Numbered from the stretch's first letter, positions 1 through 7,964 are shown. The stretch: 9,546 nucleotides of DNA from Pseudomonadota bacterium (GCA_021780275.1 JAJXZC010000083.1:1-9546), one strand, 5' to 3'. Notes: generated from the sequence alone by a model not told the origin. Translations and numbers: made by a program.

Positions 1-283
1 CATGGACGCCGAGGAAGCGGAGCGCTCGGGCCTCGTCGCCCGTATCGTTCCGGCGAGCGATCTCCTCGCGGAAGCCGCCAAGCTCGCCGAAACGATTGCC
101 GGCATGTCTCTGCCAGCCACGATAGCAATCAAGGAAAGCGTGAACCGCAGCTTCGAGGTGACGCTTGCAGAGGGCGTTCGCTTCGAACGCCGCGTCTTCC
201 ATTCGGGCTTCGCCAATGCGGACCAGAAGGAAGGCATGGCAGCCTTCATCGAGAAGCGCGCGCCTGATTTCAAACACGGCTGA
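1..283 (+). CDS. Enoyl-CoA hydratase/isomerase family protein, C-terminal part (5' end outside window)
   Basis: Only the last 93 or so residues are visible. The reading frame is already open at the window edge, and the ATG at position 2 aligns with an internal methionine of the family, so the true start lies upstream. The fragment carries the crotonase C-terminal pattern: an [15 protein letters not shown] segment (residues 3-17 of the fragment), a helix with [12 protein letters not shown], and the terminal [17 protein letters not shown] block (about residues 74-90). Family members hydrate trans-2-enoyl-CoA to 3-hydroxyacyl-CoA in the cytoplasmic beta-oxidation cycle. The catalytic glutamates and oxyanion-hole residues lie in the missing N-terminal part, so hydratase cannot be separated from isomerase or another crotonase activity. 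It is the first visible gene of a same-strand operon with acetoacetyl-CoA synthetase (28 bp downstream), an FAH-family hydrolase and an acyl-CoA dehydrogenase. A role in the same acyl-CoA pathway is inferred. Confidence 0.9.
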   Translation, partial: MDAEEAERSGLVARIVPASDLLAEAAKLAETIAGMSLPATIAIKESVNRSFEVTLAEGVRFERRVFHSGFANADQKEGMAAFIEKRAPDFKHG

Positions 284-297
284 TCGGCCTGCGGCCT

Positions 298-305
298 GGA
301 AAGGG
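298..305 (+). promoter_or_regulatory. Ribosome binding site for acetoacetyl-CoA synthetase
   Basis: GGAAAGGG ends 6 nt before the GTG at 312. It supports that GTG rather than the upstream ATG at 165, which would overlap the enoyl-CoA hydratase gene by more than 100 bp and add 49 residues with no family resemblance. Confidence 0.6.
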
Positions 306-311
306 CGACAC

Positions 312-2264
312 GTGACGAATACAGAAGCCCCGCTCTGGACACCGTCGCCCGCCCGGGTTGCGGCGACCAATCTTACCGCCTTCGCCACGCATCTGACCGC
401 GCGGCACGGGACGCGCTTCGCCGGCTACGCGGCGCTTCACGAGTGGTCGATCGAGCACCCGGAAGCCTTTTGGGATGCCGTGTGGGATTTCTGTGGCGTA
501 GTGGGCGAGAAGGGCGAGCGGCTGCTCGTCGATCGCGACCGGATGCCCGGAGCCGGGTTTTTCCCGGATGCCAGACTCAATTTCGCCGAGAATCTGCTTT
601 CACACGAAGGTGACGGACCGGCGCTGCTCTTCAACAATGAAGGCGTGGCGTCCGCGCTTGTAACCTGGACGGAGCTTAGGTCGCGCGTGGCGCGTTTTGC
701 TTCCGTGTTGCGCCGTTGGGGCGTGGAGCCGGGCGACCGCGTGGCGGCATTCATGCCGAACTGCCCCGATACGATCGTCGCCATGCTCGCGGCGGCGAGC
801 CTCGGCGCGGTCTTCTCGTCATGCTCGCCGGACTTCGGCGTGCGCGGCGTGCTCGACCGCTTCGGCCAGATCGCGCCCAAGGTGCTCGTCGCCTGCGACG
901 GTTATCGCTATGCGGGCAAAGTGCTGTCTTCTCACGAGAAGCTCCCCGAAATCATCGATGGATTGCCGAGCCTCGAACATGTCGCCATCGTGCCCTTCAT
1001 CGGCGAGGGACCGAAGGGGCTGTCGAAGGCGGAAGACTTCGAGGAATTGCTGGCCCATGTTCCTGTCGCGCCGCTCAGCTTCGCGCGGCTTCCCTTCGCG
1101 CATCCGCTCTACATCATGTATTCGAGCGGCACGACCGGCGTTCCCAAATGCATCGTGCATTCGGCGGGCGGCACGCTCATTCAGCATTTGAAGGAGCACA
1201 AGCTTTCCTGCGACGAGAAGCCGGGCGACGTTCTTTTCTACTTCACGACCTGCGGCTGGATGATGTGGAACTGGCTCGTCTCGGGACTCGCCACCGGCGC
1301 GACGCTGGCGCTCTACGACGGCTCGCCCTTCCATCCCTCCGAGCGCGTACTCTTCGACTATATCGATGCCGCGAAGATCAGGATTTTCGGCACATCCGCG
1401 AAGTTCATCGACGCGGTGAAGAAGTCGGGCTTCAAACCGCGCGAGACGCATTCGCTCGCCAGCATGGAAACGATCCTCTCCACCGGCTCGCCGCTGGTCC
1501 CCGAGAGCTTCGATTTTGTCTATCGTGACATCAAGGCGGATGTGCAGCTCTCCTCGATTTCTGGCGGCACCGATATTCTCTCCTGCTTCGTCGGCGGCTC
1601 GCCATGGGACCCGGTCTGGCGCGGCGAAATTCAGGCCAAGGGCCTCGGCATGGCGACCAATGTCTGGAACGATGACGGCGAACCCGTCGTCGGCGTGAAA
1701 GGCGAACTCGTCTGCACGAAGCCTTTCCCGTCCATGCCCATTTGCTTCTGGAACGACGCAGACGGCGCCAAATATCGCGCCGCCTATTTCGAGCGGTTCC
1801 CCGGTGTCTGGTGCCATGGCGACTTCGCCGAGATCACGGAGCATGGAGGATTCATCATCCATGGCCGCTCCGACGCCACGCTCAATCCGGGCGGCGTGCG
1901 GATCGGCACGGCGGAAATCTATGCGCAGGTCGAGCAGCTTCCCGAAATTCAGGAGGCCATCGCCATCGGGCAGGACTGGGAAGGCGATGCACGCGTCATC
2001 CTCTTCGTGGTGATGAAGCAGGGCGCCGCGCTTGACGACGCGCTTCAGGCGAAGATCCGCAAGAAGATCCGCGAGGGCGCTTCGCCTCGTCATGTGCCCG
2101 CGAAGATCGTCGCCGTTGCAGACATTCCGCGCACGAAATCCGGCAAGATCACGGAGCTCGCCGTGCGCGATGTCGTTCATGGCCGTTCGATCAAGAACAA
2201 GGAAGCGCTCGCCAATCCCGAAGCGCTCGACCTCTTCATCGACATTGTCGAGTTGAAGTCCTGA
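312..2264 (+). CDS. Acetoacetyl-CoA synthetase (acetoacetate-CoA ligase)
   Basis: A 650-residue ANL-superfamily adenylate-forming enzyme, the usual length for acetoacetate-CoA ligase. It activates acetoacetate with ATP and CoA to acetoacetyl-CoA, AMP and pyrophosphate in the cytoplasm. The N-terminus (about 35-95, ending in [13 protein letters not shown] at 84-96) is the ACAS/acetoacetyl-CoA synthetase cap. The P-loop is [12 protein letters not shown] (270-281). [12 protein letters not shown] (311-322) and ISGGTDI (416-422) follow. HGDFAE (502-507) and [20 protein letters not shown] (518-537) form the core/hinge adenylation motifs. The C-terminal acyl-adenylation lysine is K612 in [19 protein letters not shown] and SGGTDI are what I expect of acetoacetyl-CoA synthetases rather than acetyl-CoA synthetases, which carry YWQTE-type motifs; this is from memory of the family. 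The start is GTG 312, chosen from the ribosome binding site and family length. The gene lies 28 bp after the enoyl-CoA hydratase gene and 13 bp before the FAH-family gene, so cotranscription is likely. The symbol acsA/aacS is used variably and is left blank. Confidence 0.93.
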   Translation: MTNTEAPLWTPSPARVAATNLTAFATHLTARHGTRFAGYAALHEWSIEHPEAFWDAVWDFCGVVGEKGERLLVDRDRMPGAGFFPDARLNFAENLLSHEGDGPALLFNNEGVASALVTWTELRSRVARFASVLRRWGVEPGDRVAAFMPNCPDTIVAMLAAASLGAVFSSCSPDFGVRGVLDRFGQIAPKVLVACDGYRYAGKVLSSHEKLPEIIDGLPSLEHVAIVPFIGEGPKGLSKAEDFEELLAHVPVAPLSFARLPFAHPLYIMYSSGTTGVPKCIVHSAGGTLIQHLKEHKLSCDEKPGDVLFYFTTCGWMMWNWLVSGLATGATLALYDGSPFHPSERVLFDYIDAAKIRIFGTSAKFIDAVKKSGFKPRETHSLASMETILSTGSPLVPESFDFVYRDIKADVQLSSISGGTDILSCFVGGSPWDPVWRGEIQAKGLGMATNVWNDDGEPVVGVKGELVCTKPFPSMPICFWNDADGAKYRAAYFERFPGVWCHGDFAEITEHGGFIIHGRSDATLNPGGVRIGTAEIYAQVEQLPEIQEAIAIGQDWEGDARVILFVVMKQGAALDDALQAKIRKKIREGASPRHVPAKIVAVADIPRTKSGKITELAVRDVVHGRSIKNKEALANPEALDLFIDIVELKS

Positions 2265-2265
2265 C

Positions 2266-2272
2266 AGGAGGG
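2266..2272 (+). promoter_or_regulatory. Strong Shine-Dalgarno deciding a TTG start
   Basis: AGGAGGG lies 5 nt before TTG 2278. It is nearly a perfect anti-SD match and sits in the 13-bp gap after the acetoacetyl-CoA synthetase stop. No ATG or GTG near this point would keep the family's N-terminal SRYLF segment, so TTG is the most likely start. Confidence 0.7.
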
Positions 2273-2277
2273 CTGAT

Positions 2278-2976
2278 TTGTCCCGCTACCTTTTCACGCC
2301 GCCGGCTCCGGTAGCCGCCCCCATTCGCGGGCGGGACGAACTCTTTCCCATTCATCGCATCTTCTGCGTCGGGCGGAACTATGCGGCCCATGCGCGCGAG
2401 ATGGGCGCGGAGCCGGATCGCGAGGCGCCCTTCTATTTCAACAAGTCGGCGCATCACTACGTGGCGAGCGGCAGCACGATCCCCTATGCGCCCGAGACCG
2501 CGAACTTCCAGTACGAGATGGAGCTCGTTGTCGTTATAGGCAAGAGCGGCTTCCGCATCGCGGCGGAAGACGCGCTCGACCATGTGTTCGGCTATGCCTG
2601 CGGCCTCGACATGACGCGGCGCGACATTCAATTCGCGCTGCGCGAAAAGCAACGCCCTTGGGATCTTGCCAAGGATTTCGAGAATGCGGCGGTGCTATCC
2701 GAGATCGTGCCCGCAAGCATCACGGGCCATCCCGCAAAGGGCCTCGTCCAGTTGAAGCTCAATGGCGAGGTGAAGCAGAGCGGGGACATGTCCGATCTCA
2801 TTCATCCGGTGCCAGCCTTGATCGCGCATCTCTCGCGCTATTATCATCTGCAACCGGGCGATATCATCTATACGGGCACGCCTGAGGGTGTGGGGCCGGT
2901 GAAGCCCGGCGACAGGCTTGAGGGCATGGTCGAAGGCGTGGGGAACATCGCGCTCGCCATAGGGCCCGCAGAATAA
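2278..2976 (+). CDS. Fumarylacetoacetate hydrolase (FAH) family protein, fumarylpyruvate hydrolase-like
   Basis: A 232-residue single-domain FAH-fold hydrolase starting at TTG. The family cleaves C-C bonds in 2,4-diketo acids with a divalent metal, for example fumarylpyruvate to fumarate plus pyruvate. Visible family features are RIFCVGRNYAAHAREMG (27-43), the metal-ligand pair E80 and E82 in QYEMELVVVIG, D111 in GLDMTRRD as the third acidic ligand, K132 in PWDLAKDFE, and the C-terminal YTGTPEGVGPVKPGD (198-212). Its length and the PxPPxPVA...FPIHRIFCVGRNYAAHAREMG layout resemble fumarylpyruvate hydrolases and acylpyruvases, not the roughly 420-residue eukaryote-type FAH. No gentisate dioxygenase or maleylpyruvate isomerase gene is visible, so the natural substrate is uncertain; a decarboxylase or other diketo-acid hydrolase of the family is possible. 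It is placed between acetoacetyl-CoA synthetase and acyl-CoA dehydrogenase in the same operon. Confidence 0.88.
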   Translation: MSRYLFTPPAPVAAPIRGRDELFPIHRIFCVGRNYAAHAREMGAEPDREAPFYFNKSAHHYVASGSTIPYAPETANFQYEMELVVVIGKSGFRIAAEDALDHVFGYACGLDMTRRDIQFALREKQRPWDLAKDFENAAVLSEIVPASITGHPAKGLVQLKLNGEVKQSGDMSDLIHPVPALIAHLSRYYHLQPGDIIYTGTPEGVGPVKPGDRLEGMVEGVGNIALAIGPAE

Positions 2977-2986
2977 CTCCGCCGGC

Positions 2987-2994
2987 GGGGAGGC
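2987..2994 (+). promoter_or_regulatory. Ribosome binding site for acyl-CoA dehydrogenase
   Basis: GGGGAGGC, within the 25-bp gap after the FAH-family stop codon, lies 7 nt before ATG 3002. It supports that start, which gives the typical MDFSLSTDQ N-terminus of the family. Confidence 0.6.
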
Positions 2995-3001
2995 CGGGTT
3001 C

Positions 3002-4168
3002 ATGGATTTCTCGCTCAGCACCGACCAGCAACAGATAAGGGATGCGATCTTCAAGCTCTGCGAGCCCTTCGACGACGACTACTGGTTGAAGAAGGACAAG
3101 GAGGGCGGTTTCCCGGAGGACTTCTACAAGGCGGTGGCCGATCAAGGCTGGCTCGGCATCGCCATGCCGGAATCGGTCGGCGGTGCGGGGCTTGGCATCA
3201 CAGAGGCCGCGTTGATGATGCAGGCCATTTCGGAATCGGGCGGCGGCATGAGCGGCGCATCCGCCGTGCATCTCAATATCTTCGGCCTCAATCCTGTCGT
3301 TGTCTTCGGCACCGAAGAACAGAAGTCACGCATGTTGCCGCCATTGATCCGCGGCGAGGACAAGGCGTGCTTCGCGGTAACGGAGCCTGACGCCGGCCTC
3401 AACACGACAGGCCTCAAGACCTTCGCCGAGAAGAAGGGCGACCGCTACATCGTGCGCGGGCAGAAGATCTGGATCACGACCGCGCAGGTCGCCTCGAAGA
3501 TGCTGCTGCTTGCTCGTACTACACCTTATGACGAGCTAACGAAGAAGACGGATGGGCTCAGCCTTTTCTATACGGATTTCGATCGCTCCAGGGTCGAGGT
3601 GCGGGAAATCCCGAAGATGGGCCGCTCGGCGGTCGATTCAAATATGCTCTTTTTCGACGGGCTCGAAATCCCGGTCGAAAACCGCATCGGCGCGGAAGGA
3701 AAGGGTTTCCAGCAGATTCTGCACGGGCTCAATCCTGAGCGCATCCTGATTGCGGCGGAAGCGATCGGCCTTGGCCGCGCGGCGCTCAGGAAGGCTTCAG
3801 CCTATGCGCGCGAACGCGTCGTCTTCGGGCGCCCCATCGGCCAGAACCAGGGTATCCAGCATCCGTTGGCGAAATGCTGGGCGGAACTCGAAGCGGCGAA
3901 CCTGATGACCTTCAAGGCCGCGTCGCTCTACGACAAGGGCGAGGAATGCGGCGCGGAGGCCAATGCCGCGAAATATCTCGCCGCCGAAGCCGCCTTCCAT
4001 GCCTGCGAGACGGCGATCCTGACGCATGGCGGAATGGGCTATGCGAAGGAGTACCACGTCGAGCGCTATATGCGCGAAAGCTGGATTCCGCGCATCGCGC
4101 CGGTGAGCATGCAGCTCATCCTGAGCTTCATCGCTGAGAAGGTTCTCGGCCAGCCGAAGTCCTATTGA
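3002..4168 (+). CDS. Acyl-CoA dehydrogenase family protein
   Basis: A 388-residue FAD-dependent acyl-CoA dehydrogenase of normal length. The family introduces a trans-2 double bond into acyl-CoA thioesters and passes electrons to electron-transfer flavoprotein. The N-terminal helical domain (about 1-120) is followed by the FAD-contact beta domain with CFAVTEPDAGLNTTG (123-137) and QKIWITTAQV (154-163). The C-terminal helical domain has RERVVFGRPIGQNQGIQHPLAK (270-291) and HGGMGYAKEYHVERYMRES (342-360). At the C-terminus, where short- and medium-chain enzymes have the catalytic glutamate in a YEG(T) motif, this protein reads PRIAPVSMQ (363-371). Instead E246 in GLNPER (242-247) sits where isovaleryl-CoA and long-chain dehydrogenases carry their base. 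This points to a branched or long-chain substrate, but that is inference. It is the last gene of the visible operon and converges on pstB with a 9-bp gap. Confidence 0.93.
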   Translation: MDFSLSTDQQQIRDAIFKLCEPFDDDYWLKKDKEGGFPEDFYKAVADQGWLGIAMPESVGGAGLGITEAALMMQAISESGGGMSGASAVHLNIFGLNPVVVFGTEEQKSRMLPPLIRGEDKACFAVTEPDAGLNTTGLKTFAEKKGDRYIVRGQKIWITTAQVASKMLLLARTTPYDELTKKTDGLSLFYTDFDRSRVEVREIPKMGRSAVDSNMLFFDGLEIPVENRIGAEGKGFQQILHGLNPERILIAAEAIGLGRAALRKASAYARERVVFGRPIGQNQGIQHPLAKCWAELEAANLMTFKAASLYDKGEECGAEANAAKYLAAEAAFHACETAILTHGGMGYAKEYHVERYMRESWIPRIAPVSMQLILSFIAEKVLGQPKSY

Positions 4169-4177
4169 CCACGAAGA

Positions 4178-4993
4178 TCAGCCGAAGCGGCCGGTCACAT
4201 AGTCGCGCGTGCGAACATTCGACGGATTGGTGAAGATCTTTTCCGACGTGTCGAATTCGACCAACTCACCCAGATACATGAAGGCCGTGTAGTCCGATGC
4301 GCGCGCGGCCTGCTGCATGTTGTGCGTCACGATGACGATGCAGAACTCCTCACGCAGCTTTTCGATCAGCTCTTCGAGCTTCGCCGTCGAGATGGGATCG
4401 AGGGCGGAGGCAGGTTCGTCCATCAGGAGGATTTCGGGGCGCACGGCGATCGCGCGCGCGATGCAGAGGCGCTGCTGCTGACCGCCCGATAGGCCCGTGC
4501 CGAGCTGGTGCAGCTTGTCCTTCACTTCGTCCCACAGGGCGGCCTGCGACAGCGCCCAATGCACGCGCTCATCCATGTCCGCGCGCGAGATCTTGTCGTA
4601 GAGACGAATGCCGAAGGCGACATTCTCATAGATCGACATGGGGAAGGGCGTCGGCTTCTGGAACACCATGCCGATCTTGGTCCGCAGCTTCGTCAGGTCG
4701 AGGTTGGGATCAAGGATGTTATCGCCGTCAACCATCACCTCGCCGGTCGCGCGCTGGCCCGGATACATTTCATAGATCCGATTGAGTACGCGCAGCAGCG
4801 TCGACTTTCCGCAGCCCGACGGGCCGATGAAGGCGGTGACGCGGCGGTCGGGGATCGAGATGTTGATGCCCTTCAGCGCCTCGTATTGCCCGTAATAGAA
4901 GCGAAGGTCGCGCACGCTAATCTTCTCGACGTGCTTTTCGCCGTCCGGATGGTGCAGGGCGCCTGCGAGAGACGGAGTGTGCAACTGGGTCAC
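4178..4993 (-). CDS. pstB: Phosphate ABC transporter ATP-binding protein PstB
   Basis: The 271-residue ATPase of the high-affinity phosphate importer, expected as a dimer on the cytoplasmic face of PstC-PstA. All ABC motifs are present: Walker [10 protein letters not shown] (57-65), Q-loop Q112 in [16 protein letters not shown], signature LSGGQQQR (168-175), Walker B ILLMDEP (188-194, catalytic E193), D-loop SALD (196-199) and switch histidine H224 in [20 protein letters not shown] and [12 protein letters not shown] are characteristic of PstB among ABC ATPases. The frame stays open upstream to 5302, but that extension lies inside pstA and has no family resemblance. GTG at 4993 overlaps the pstA stop as GTGA, indicating translational coupling, so it is chosen; the first 20 or so residues are a poorly conserved tail. 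It is the last gene of the pst operon: phoU does not follow, and the next gene is convergent. Confidence 0.96.
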   Translation of the reverse strand: MTQLHTPSLAGALHHPDGEKHVEKISVRDLRFYYGQYEALKGINISIPDRRVTAFIGPSGCGKSTLLRVLNRIYEMYPGQRATGEVMVDGDNILDPNLDLTKLRTKIGMVFQKPTPFPMSIYENVAFGIRLYDKISRADMDERVHWALSQAALWDEVKDKLHQLGTGLSGGQQQRLCIARAIAVRPEILLMDEPASALDPISTAKLEELIEKLREEFCIVIVTHNMQQAARASDYTAFMYLGELVEFDTSEKIFTNPSNVRTRDYVTGRFG

Positions 4994-5832
4994 GAGCGGC
5001 CTGTCCTTTTTCTGGTCAGTAGGCGGGCGAATATGTTGAGCGCAAGCACTGTCGCCGTGATGAGGAGCGCGCCGCCCCATGCGAGCTGGCGCCAGTCTTC
5101 GTAGGGGCTCATTGCGAACTGGAAGATGACGACAGGAAGGTTCGCCATCGGCGCATTGAGGTTCGAGCTCCAGAACTGGTTGTTGAGCGCAGTGAAAAGA
5201 AGCGGCGCCGTCTCGCCCGAAATGCGGGCCACGGCGAGAAGGACGCCGGTCAGAATACCCTGGAAGGCCGCACGATAGCTGACCTTGGCGATGATCTTCC
5301 ACCGCGGCGAACCGAGAGCGGCGGCGGCTTCGCGCAGCGCGTCGGGCACGAGGCCGAGCATGTCTTCGGTGGTGCGCACGATGATCGGGATGGCGATGAT
5401 CGCCAGTGCGACGACGCCCGCAAGGGCCGAAAAGTGACCCATCTGCACGACGACGATACCATAGACAAAGAGGCCGATGATGATCGAGGGCGCGCTCAGC
5501 AGCACGTCGTTGACGAAGCGCACGATGTGGGCGAGCCGGCTATTGCGCCCATATTCGGAAATGTAGGTTCCCGCCATGACGCCGATGGGCGTTGCCGCGA
5601 GAATGGCGAGCCCGGTCATCACGGCGCTGCCGAAGATGGCATTCAGCAGGCCGCCCTGGCTTCCGGGCGGTGGTGTGCTCTCGGTGAAGAGCGAAGGCCT
5701 GAGCGCGGAGAGGCCGTTGCTGAGCAAGGTCCAGAGGATCGCGCCGAGGATAAGGAGAACGAGGCTCGTCACTGCGAGTGCAATCACGGTCATCACGATG
5801 TCGGTGATGCGGCGGGTCTGGACGCGCGTCAT
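4990..5832 (-). CDS. pstA: Phosphate ABC transporter permease PstA
   Basis: A 280-residue inner-membrane permease that pairs with PstC to form the phosphate channel. Six hydrophobic segments are visible, at roughly 12-34, 62-88, 104-130, 136-153, 187-204 and 250-270. The EAA loop that docks on PstB is [16 protein letters not shown] (166-181). Family hallmarks include GTYISEYG (88-95), [18 protein letters not shown] (107-124), [20 protein letters not shown] (202-221) and the [15 protein letters not shown] region (233-247). The length is normal for PstA and there is no long N-terminal extension. The start ATG at 5832 overlaps the pstC stop by 4 bp (ATGA), and its stop overlaps the pstB GTG by 4 bp, so pstC-pstA-pstB should be translationally coupled at similar levels. 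Confidence 0.96.
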   Translation of the reverse strand: MTRVQTRRITDIVMTVIALAVTSLVLLILGAILWTLLSNGLSALRPSLFTESTPPPGSQGGLLNAIFGSAVMTGLAILAATPIGVMAGTYISEYGRNSRLAHIVRFVNDVLLSAPSIIIGLFVYGIVVVQMGHFSALAGVVALAIIAIPIIVRTTEDMLGLVPDALREAAAALGSPRWKIIAKVSYRAAFQGILTGVLLAVARISGETAPLLFTALNNQFWSSNLNAPMANLPVVIFQFAMSPYEDWRQLAWGGALLITATVLALNIFARLLTRKRTGRS

Positions 5833-6809
5833 TTGCCGCCTCCGGTCTTGGCGACCTCGGCGCGGAGCAGCAGACGCCGCCCGGCGGCAAGCACAATGAA
5901 GGTCAGCAGGAAGAGAACGAGGCCGAGAGCGATGAGCGCCGAGGTATAGGTGTCGCTGACCGCTTCCGTGAATTCATTGGCGAGCGCGGCGGAGATCGTC
6001 GTTGCCGGATCGAACAGCGACTTCGGCAGACGATGCGCGTTTCCGATGACGAAGGTAACGGCCATGGTCTCGCCGAGCGCGCGGCCGAGGCCAAGCATGA
6101 CCGCGCCGACGACGCCGGTGCGGCAATAGGGTAGCACGACCTTCCAGACGACTTCCCACCGCGTCGCGCCCAGTCCATAGGCGCTTTCGCGCAGCACGGC
6201 AGGCACGGTTTCGAAGACGTCGCGCATCACTGCGGTCATGAAGGGCAGGATCATGAGGCCGAGGATAAGACCCGCAAGCAGGATGCCGATGCCGATGGGA
6301 ACGCCGGAGAAAAGCTGGCCGATCAGCGGAATGGGGCCGAGCCATGCGGCGAGCGCGGGCTCGACCGTCGCCTGAAAGAAGGGGGCAGCGACGAAAAGCC
6401 CCCAGATGCCGTAGATGATGCTCGGCACAGCCGCGAGGAGCTCAACAGCGGTGCTGAGGGATGTTCTGAGCTTGTAGGGGCAGAGTTCAGTAAGGAAGAA
6501 TGCGACGGCAAAGCTCGCCGGTACACCGACCAGCATGGCGACGGCGGAGGTCGCGAGCGTACCGACGAGAGGCACCAGCGCCCCATATTCGTCGGTAACC
6601 GGATTCCATTTGGCGGTGATCAGAAAGTCGAATCCGAAAAGCTTTAGCGCGGGTGCGGCACCCTGCACGAGAACGACGATCACGCCGCCAAGCATCAGTA
6701 GAACCAGAGCCATGAAGCTCCAAGTGAGCCAGCGGAAGAAGATGTCTGCCAGCCTGCCGTTGCGAATGCGGCGAATGCGGTTCAAATCGGCGTCGTCGAT
6801 CAGCGCCAT
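5829..6809 (-). CDS. pstC: Phosphate ABC transporter permease PstC
   Basis: A 326-residue permease, partner of PstA. Hydrophobic segments are seen at roughly 28-50, 78-106, 120-145, 172-197, 229-256 and 288-310. The EAA loop is [19 protein letters not shown] (205-223). PstC hallmarks are [10 protein letters not shown] (106-115), [16 protein letters not shown] (125-140), [20 protein letters not shown] (195-214) and [16 protein letters not shown] (242-257). The start ATG at 6809 is preceded by GGAG (6823-6820) with a 10-nt spacer. It lies 64 bp downstream of the pstS stop, and that gap contains a strong hairpin whose base lies 5 nt before the GGAG. It is therefore probably on the same transcript as pstS but at a lower dose. 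The stop overlaps the pstA start. Confidence 0.96.
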   Translation of the reverse strand: MALIDDADLNRIRRIRNGRLADIFFRWLTWSFMALVLLMLGGVIVVLVQGAAPALKLFGFDFLITAKWNPVTDEYGALVPLVGTLATSAVAMLVGVPASFAVAFFLTELCPYKLRTSLSTAVELLAAVPSIIYGIWGLFVAAPFFQATVEPALAAWLGPIPLIGQLFSGVPIGIGILLAGLILGLMILPFMTAVMRDVFETVPAVLRESAYGLGATRWEVVWKVVLPYCRTGVVGAVMLGLGRALGETMAVTFVIGNAHRLPKSLFDPATTISAALANEFTEAVSDTYTSALIALGLVLFLLTFIVLAAGRRLLLRAEVAKTGGGK

Positions 6810-6828
6810 GTCGGGGGGTCTCCGGGTT

Positions 6829-6855
6829 CGCGGAAGAGGCGATGCCTCTTCCGCG
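6829..6855 (-). other. Perfect 12-bp inverted repeat (mRNA hairpin) between pstS and pstC
   Basis: CGCGGAAGAGGC at 6829-6840 and GCCTCTTCCGCG at 6844-6855 are exact reverse complements around a 3-nt loop. In the pst transcript this makes a very stable stem directly downstream of pstS and 5 nt upstream of the pstC Shine-Dalgarno. No T-run follows, so it is not a classical intrinsic terminator. The likely role is protection of the pstS 3' end or partial attenuation, giving more binding protein than permease. That is inference from position. Confidence 0.75.
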
Positions 6856-6873
6856 CCTGTTGCCGGTTAGGTG

Positions 6874-7917
6874 TTAGTAGACAGGCTTGCCGGAGGCGTC
6901 GACGACCTGCTTCCAGCTGCCTTCAACGAGCTTCACGACATTGTCGGGCATCGGGACGTAGTCGAGATCCTTGGCCATCTTGTCGCCATCTGCATAGGCC
7001 CAGTTGAAGAACTTCAGAACGGCCTTGCCATTCTCAGGCTTGTCCTGGGTCTTGTGCAGCAGGATGAAGGTCGCAGCCGTCATCGGCCAGCTCGTCGCTC
7101 CGGGCTGGTTGGCGAGGATGAGATAGAAGCCAGGCGCCTTCGCCCAGTCGGCATTCGCGGCCGCCGCCTGGAAGGCTTCATAGCTCGGCTTCACGAACTT
7201 GCCGTCCTTGTTCTGCATGTCGGTGTAGGTCAGGTGGTTCTGCAGGGCGTAGGCATATTCGACATAGCCGATGGAGCCCTGCGTCTGGCCGACCATGGCC
7301 GCGACGCCTTCATTGCCCTTGCCGCCGAGACCGACCGGCCATTCGACGGCGGTGTTGACGCCGACAGCGGCCCAGGCGGGCTCAACGGCGTTGAGGTAGT
7401 AGGTGAAGTTGAAGGTCGTGCCCGACCCGTCCGAGCGATGGACGACGGCGATGGAGGCGTCGGGGAGCTTCACGCCCTTGTTGATCGCCGCGATTTCCGG
7501 GGCGTTCCACTTCGTAATCTTGCCGAGATAGATATTGGCGAGGACGGAACCCGTCAGTTTGATTTCGCCCGGCTTGATGCCCGCAAGATTGACGACCGGG
7601 ACGACGCCGCCCATGACCGTCGGGAACTGCATGAGATCGCCCTTGGCGAGTTCGTCCGCCGTCAGCGGCTTGTCGGACGCACCGAAGTCGACGGTCTTGG
7701 CGTTGATCTGCTTGATGCCGCCGCCGGAGCCGATCGACTGATAGTTCATGCCGACGCCGGTCTTCGCCTTATAGGCTTCAGCCCACTTGGCATAGACGGG
7801 ATAGGGGAAGGTCGCGCCGGCGCCCGAAATGTCGGAAGCCTCCGCGGCAGTGGTGAGGACGAGAGCGGACAGAGCGAAGAAGCTCGCACGTCCCAGTTTT
7901 CCAAAGGATTTCAGCAT
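6874..7917 (-). CDS. pstS: Phosphate ABC transporter substrate-binding protein PstS
   Basis: A 347-residue periplasmic phosphate-binding protein. The N-terminus is a Sec signal peptide: a basic start (K3, K7, R10), a hydrophobic core (about 12-23) and a probable cleavage after AEA at residue 27. The mature protein begins at SDISGAGATFPYPVY, and GAGATFP (32-38) is the first phosphate-contact loop. Further conserved phosphate-binding segments are SIGSGGGIKQI (61-71), DFGASDKPL (77-85) and HRSDGSGTTFNFTYYL (160-175), with R161, D163, S165, G166 and T167. There is no lipobox cysteine, so it should be soluble in the periplasm, as in the classical Gram-negative type. A GGGAG Shine-Dalgarno lies about 10 nt upstream of the ATG, and a three-part Pho box starts 47 bp upstream. 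It is the first gene of the pst operon and is expected to be induced by phosphate starvation via PhoB, though phoB is not in the window. Confidence 0.97.
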   Translation of the reverse strand: MLKSFGKLGRASFFALSALVLTTAAEASDISGAGATFPYPVYAKWAEAYKAKTGVGMNYQSIGSGGGIKQINAKTVDFGASDKPLTADELAKGDLMQFPTVMGGVVPVVNLAGIKPGEIKLTGSVLANIYLGKITKWNAPEIAAINKGVKLPDASIAVVHRSDGSGTTFNFTYYLNAVEPAWAAVGVNTAVEWPVGLGGKGNEGVAAMVGQTQGSIGYVEYAYALQNHLTYTDMQNKDGKFVKPSYEAFQAAAANADWAKAPGFYLILANQPGATSWPMTAATFILLHKTQDKPENGKAVLKFFNWAYADGDKMAKDLDYVPMPDNVVKLVEGSWKQVVDASGKPVY

Positions 7918-7964
7918 GATGTTGGACTCCCTGTGTCGAGCCGGCGGCCTGTGCCCCCCTGACT

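Noticed and set aside
165..311. Upstream extension of acetoacetyl-CoA synthetase from ATG 165
   Set aside because: It would overlap the enoyl-CoA hydratase gene by 119 bp. The added residues are not family-like, and GTG 312 has a ribosome binding site and gives the normal length.
819..2180. 453-codon open frame on the - strand opposite acetoacetyl-CoA synthetase
   Set aside because: Fully antisense to a gene with complete family motifs. The translation is rich in R, A, E and D with no recognisable domain, as expected of mirror frames in GC-rich DNA.
4169..4200. Terminator between acyl-CoA dehydrogenase and pstB
   Set aside because: Only a 4-bp GCCG/CGGC stem and a TGACC/GGTCA pair are seen, with no T-run on either strand, and most of it lies inside pstB.
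4994..5302. Upstream extension of pstB to 5302
   Set aside because: Lies within pstA in another frame. The extra 103 residues have no PstB resemblance, and the GTG overlapping the pstA stop gives the usual size.
6871..7962. 363-codon open frame on the + strand opposite pstS
   Set aside because: Antisense to pstS over its whole length and covers the pstS ribosome binding site. No domain or motif is visible, so it is a mirror-frame artefact.
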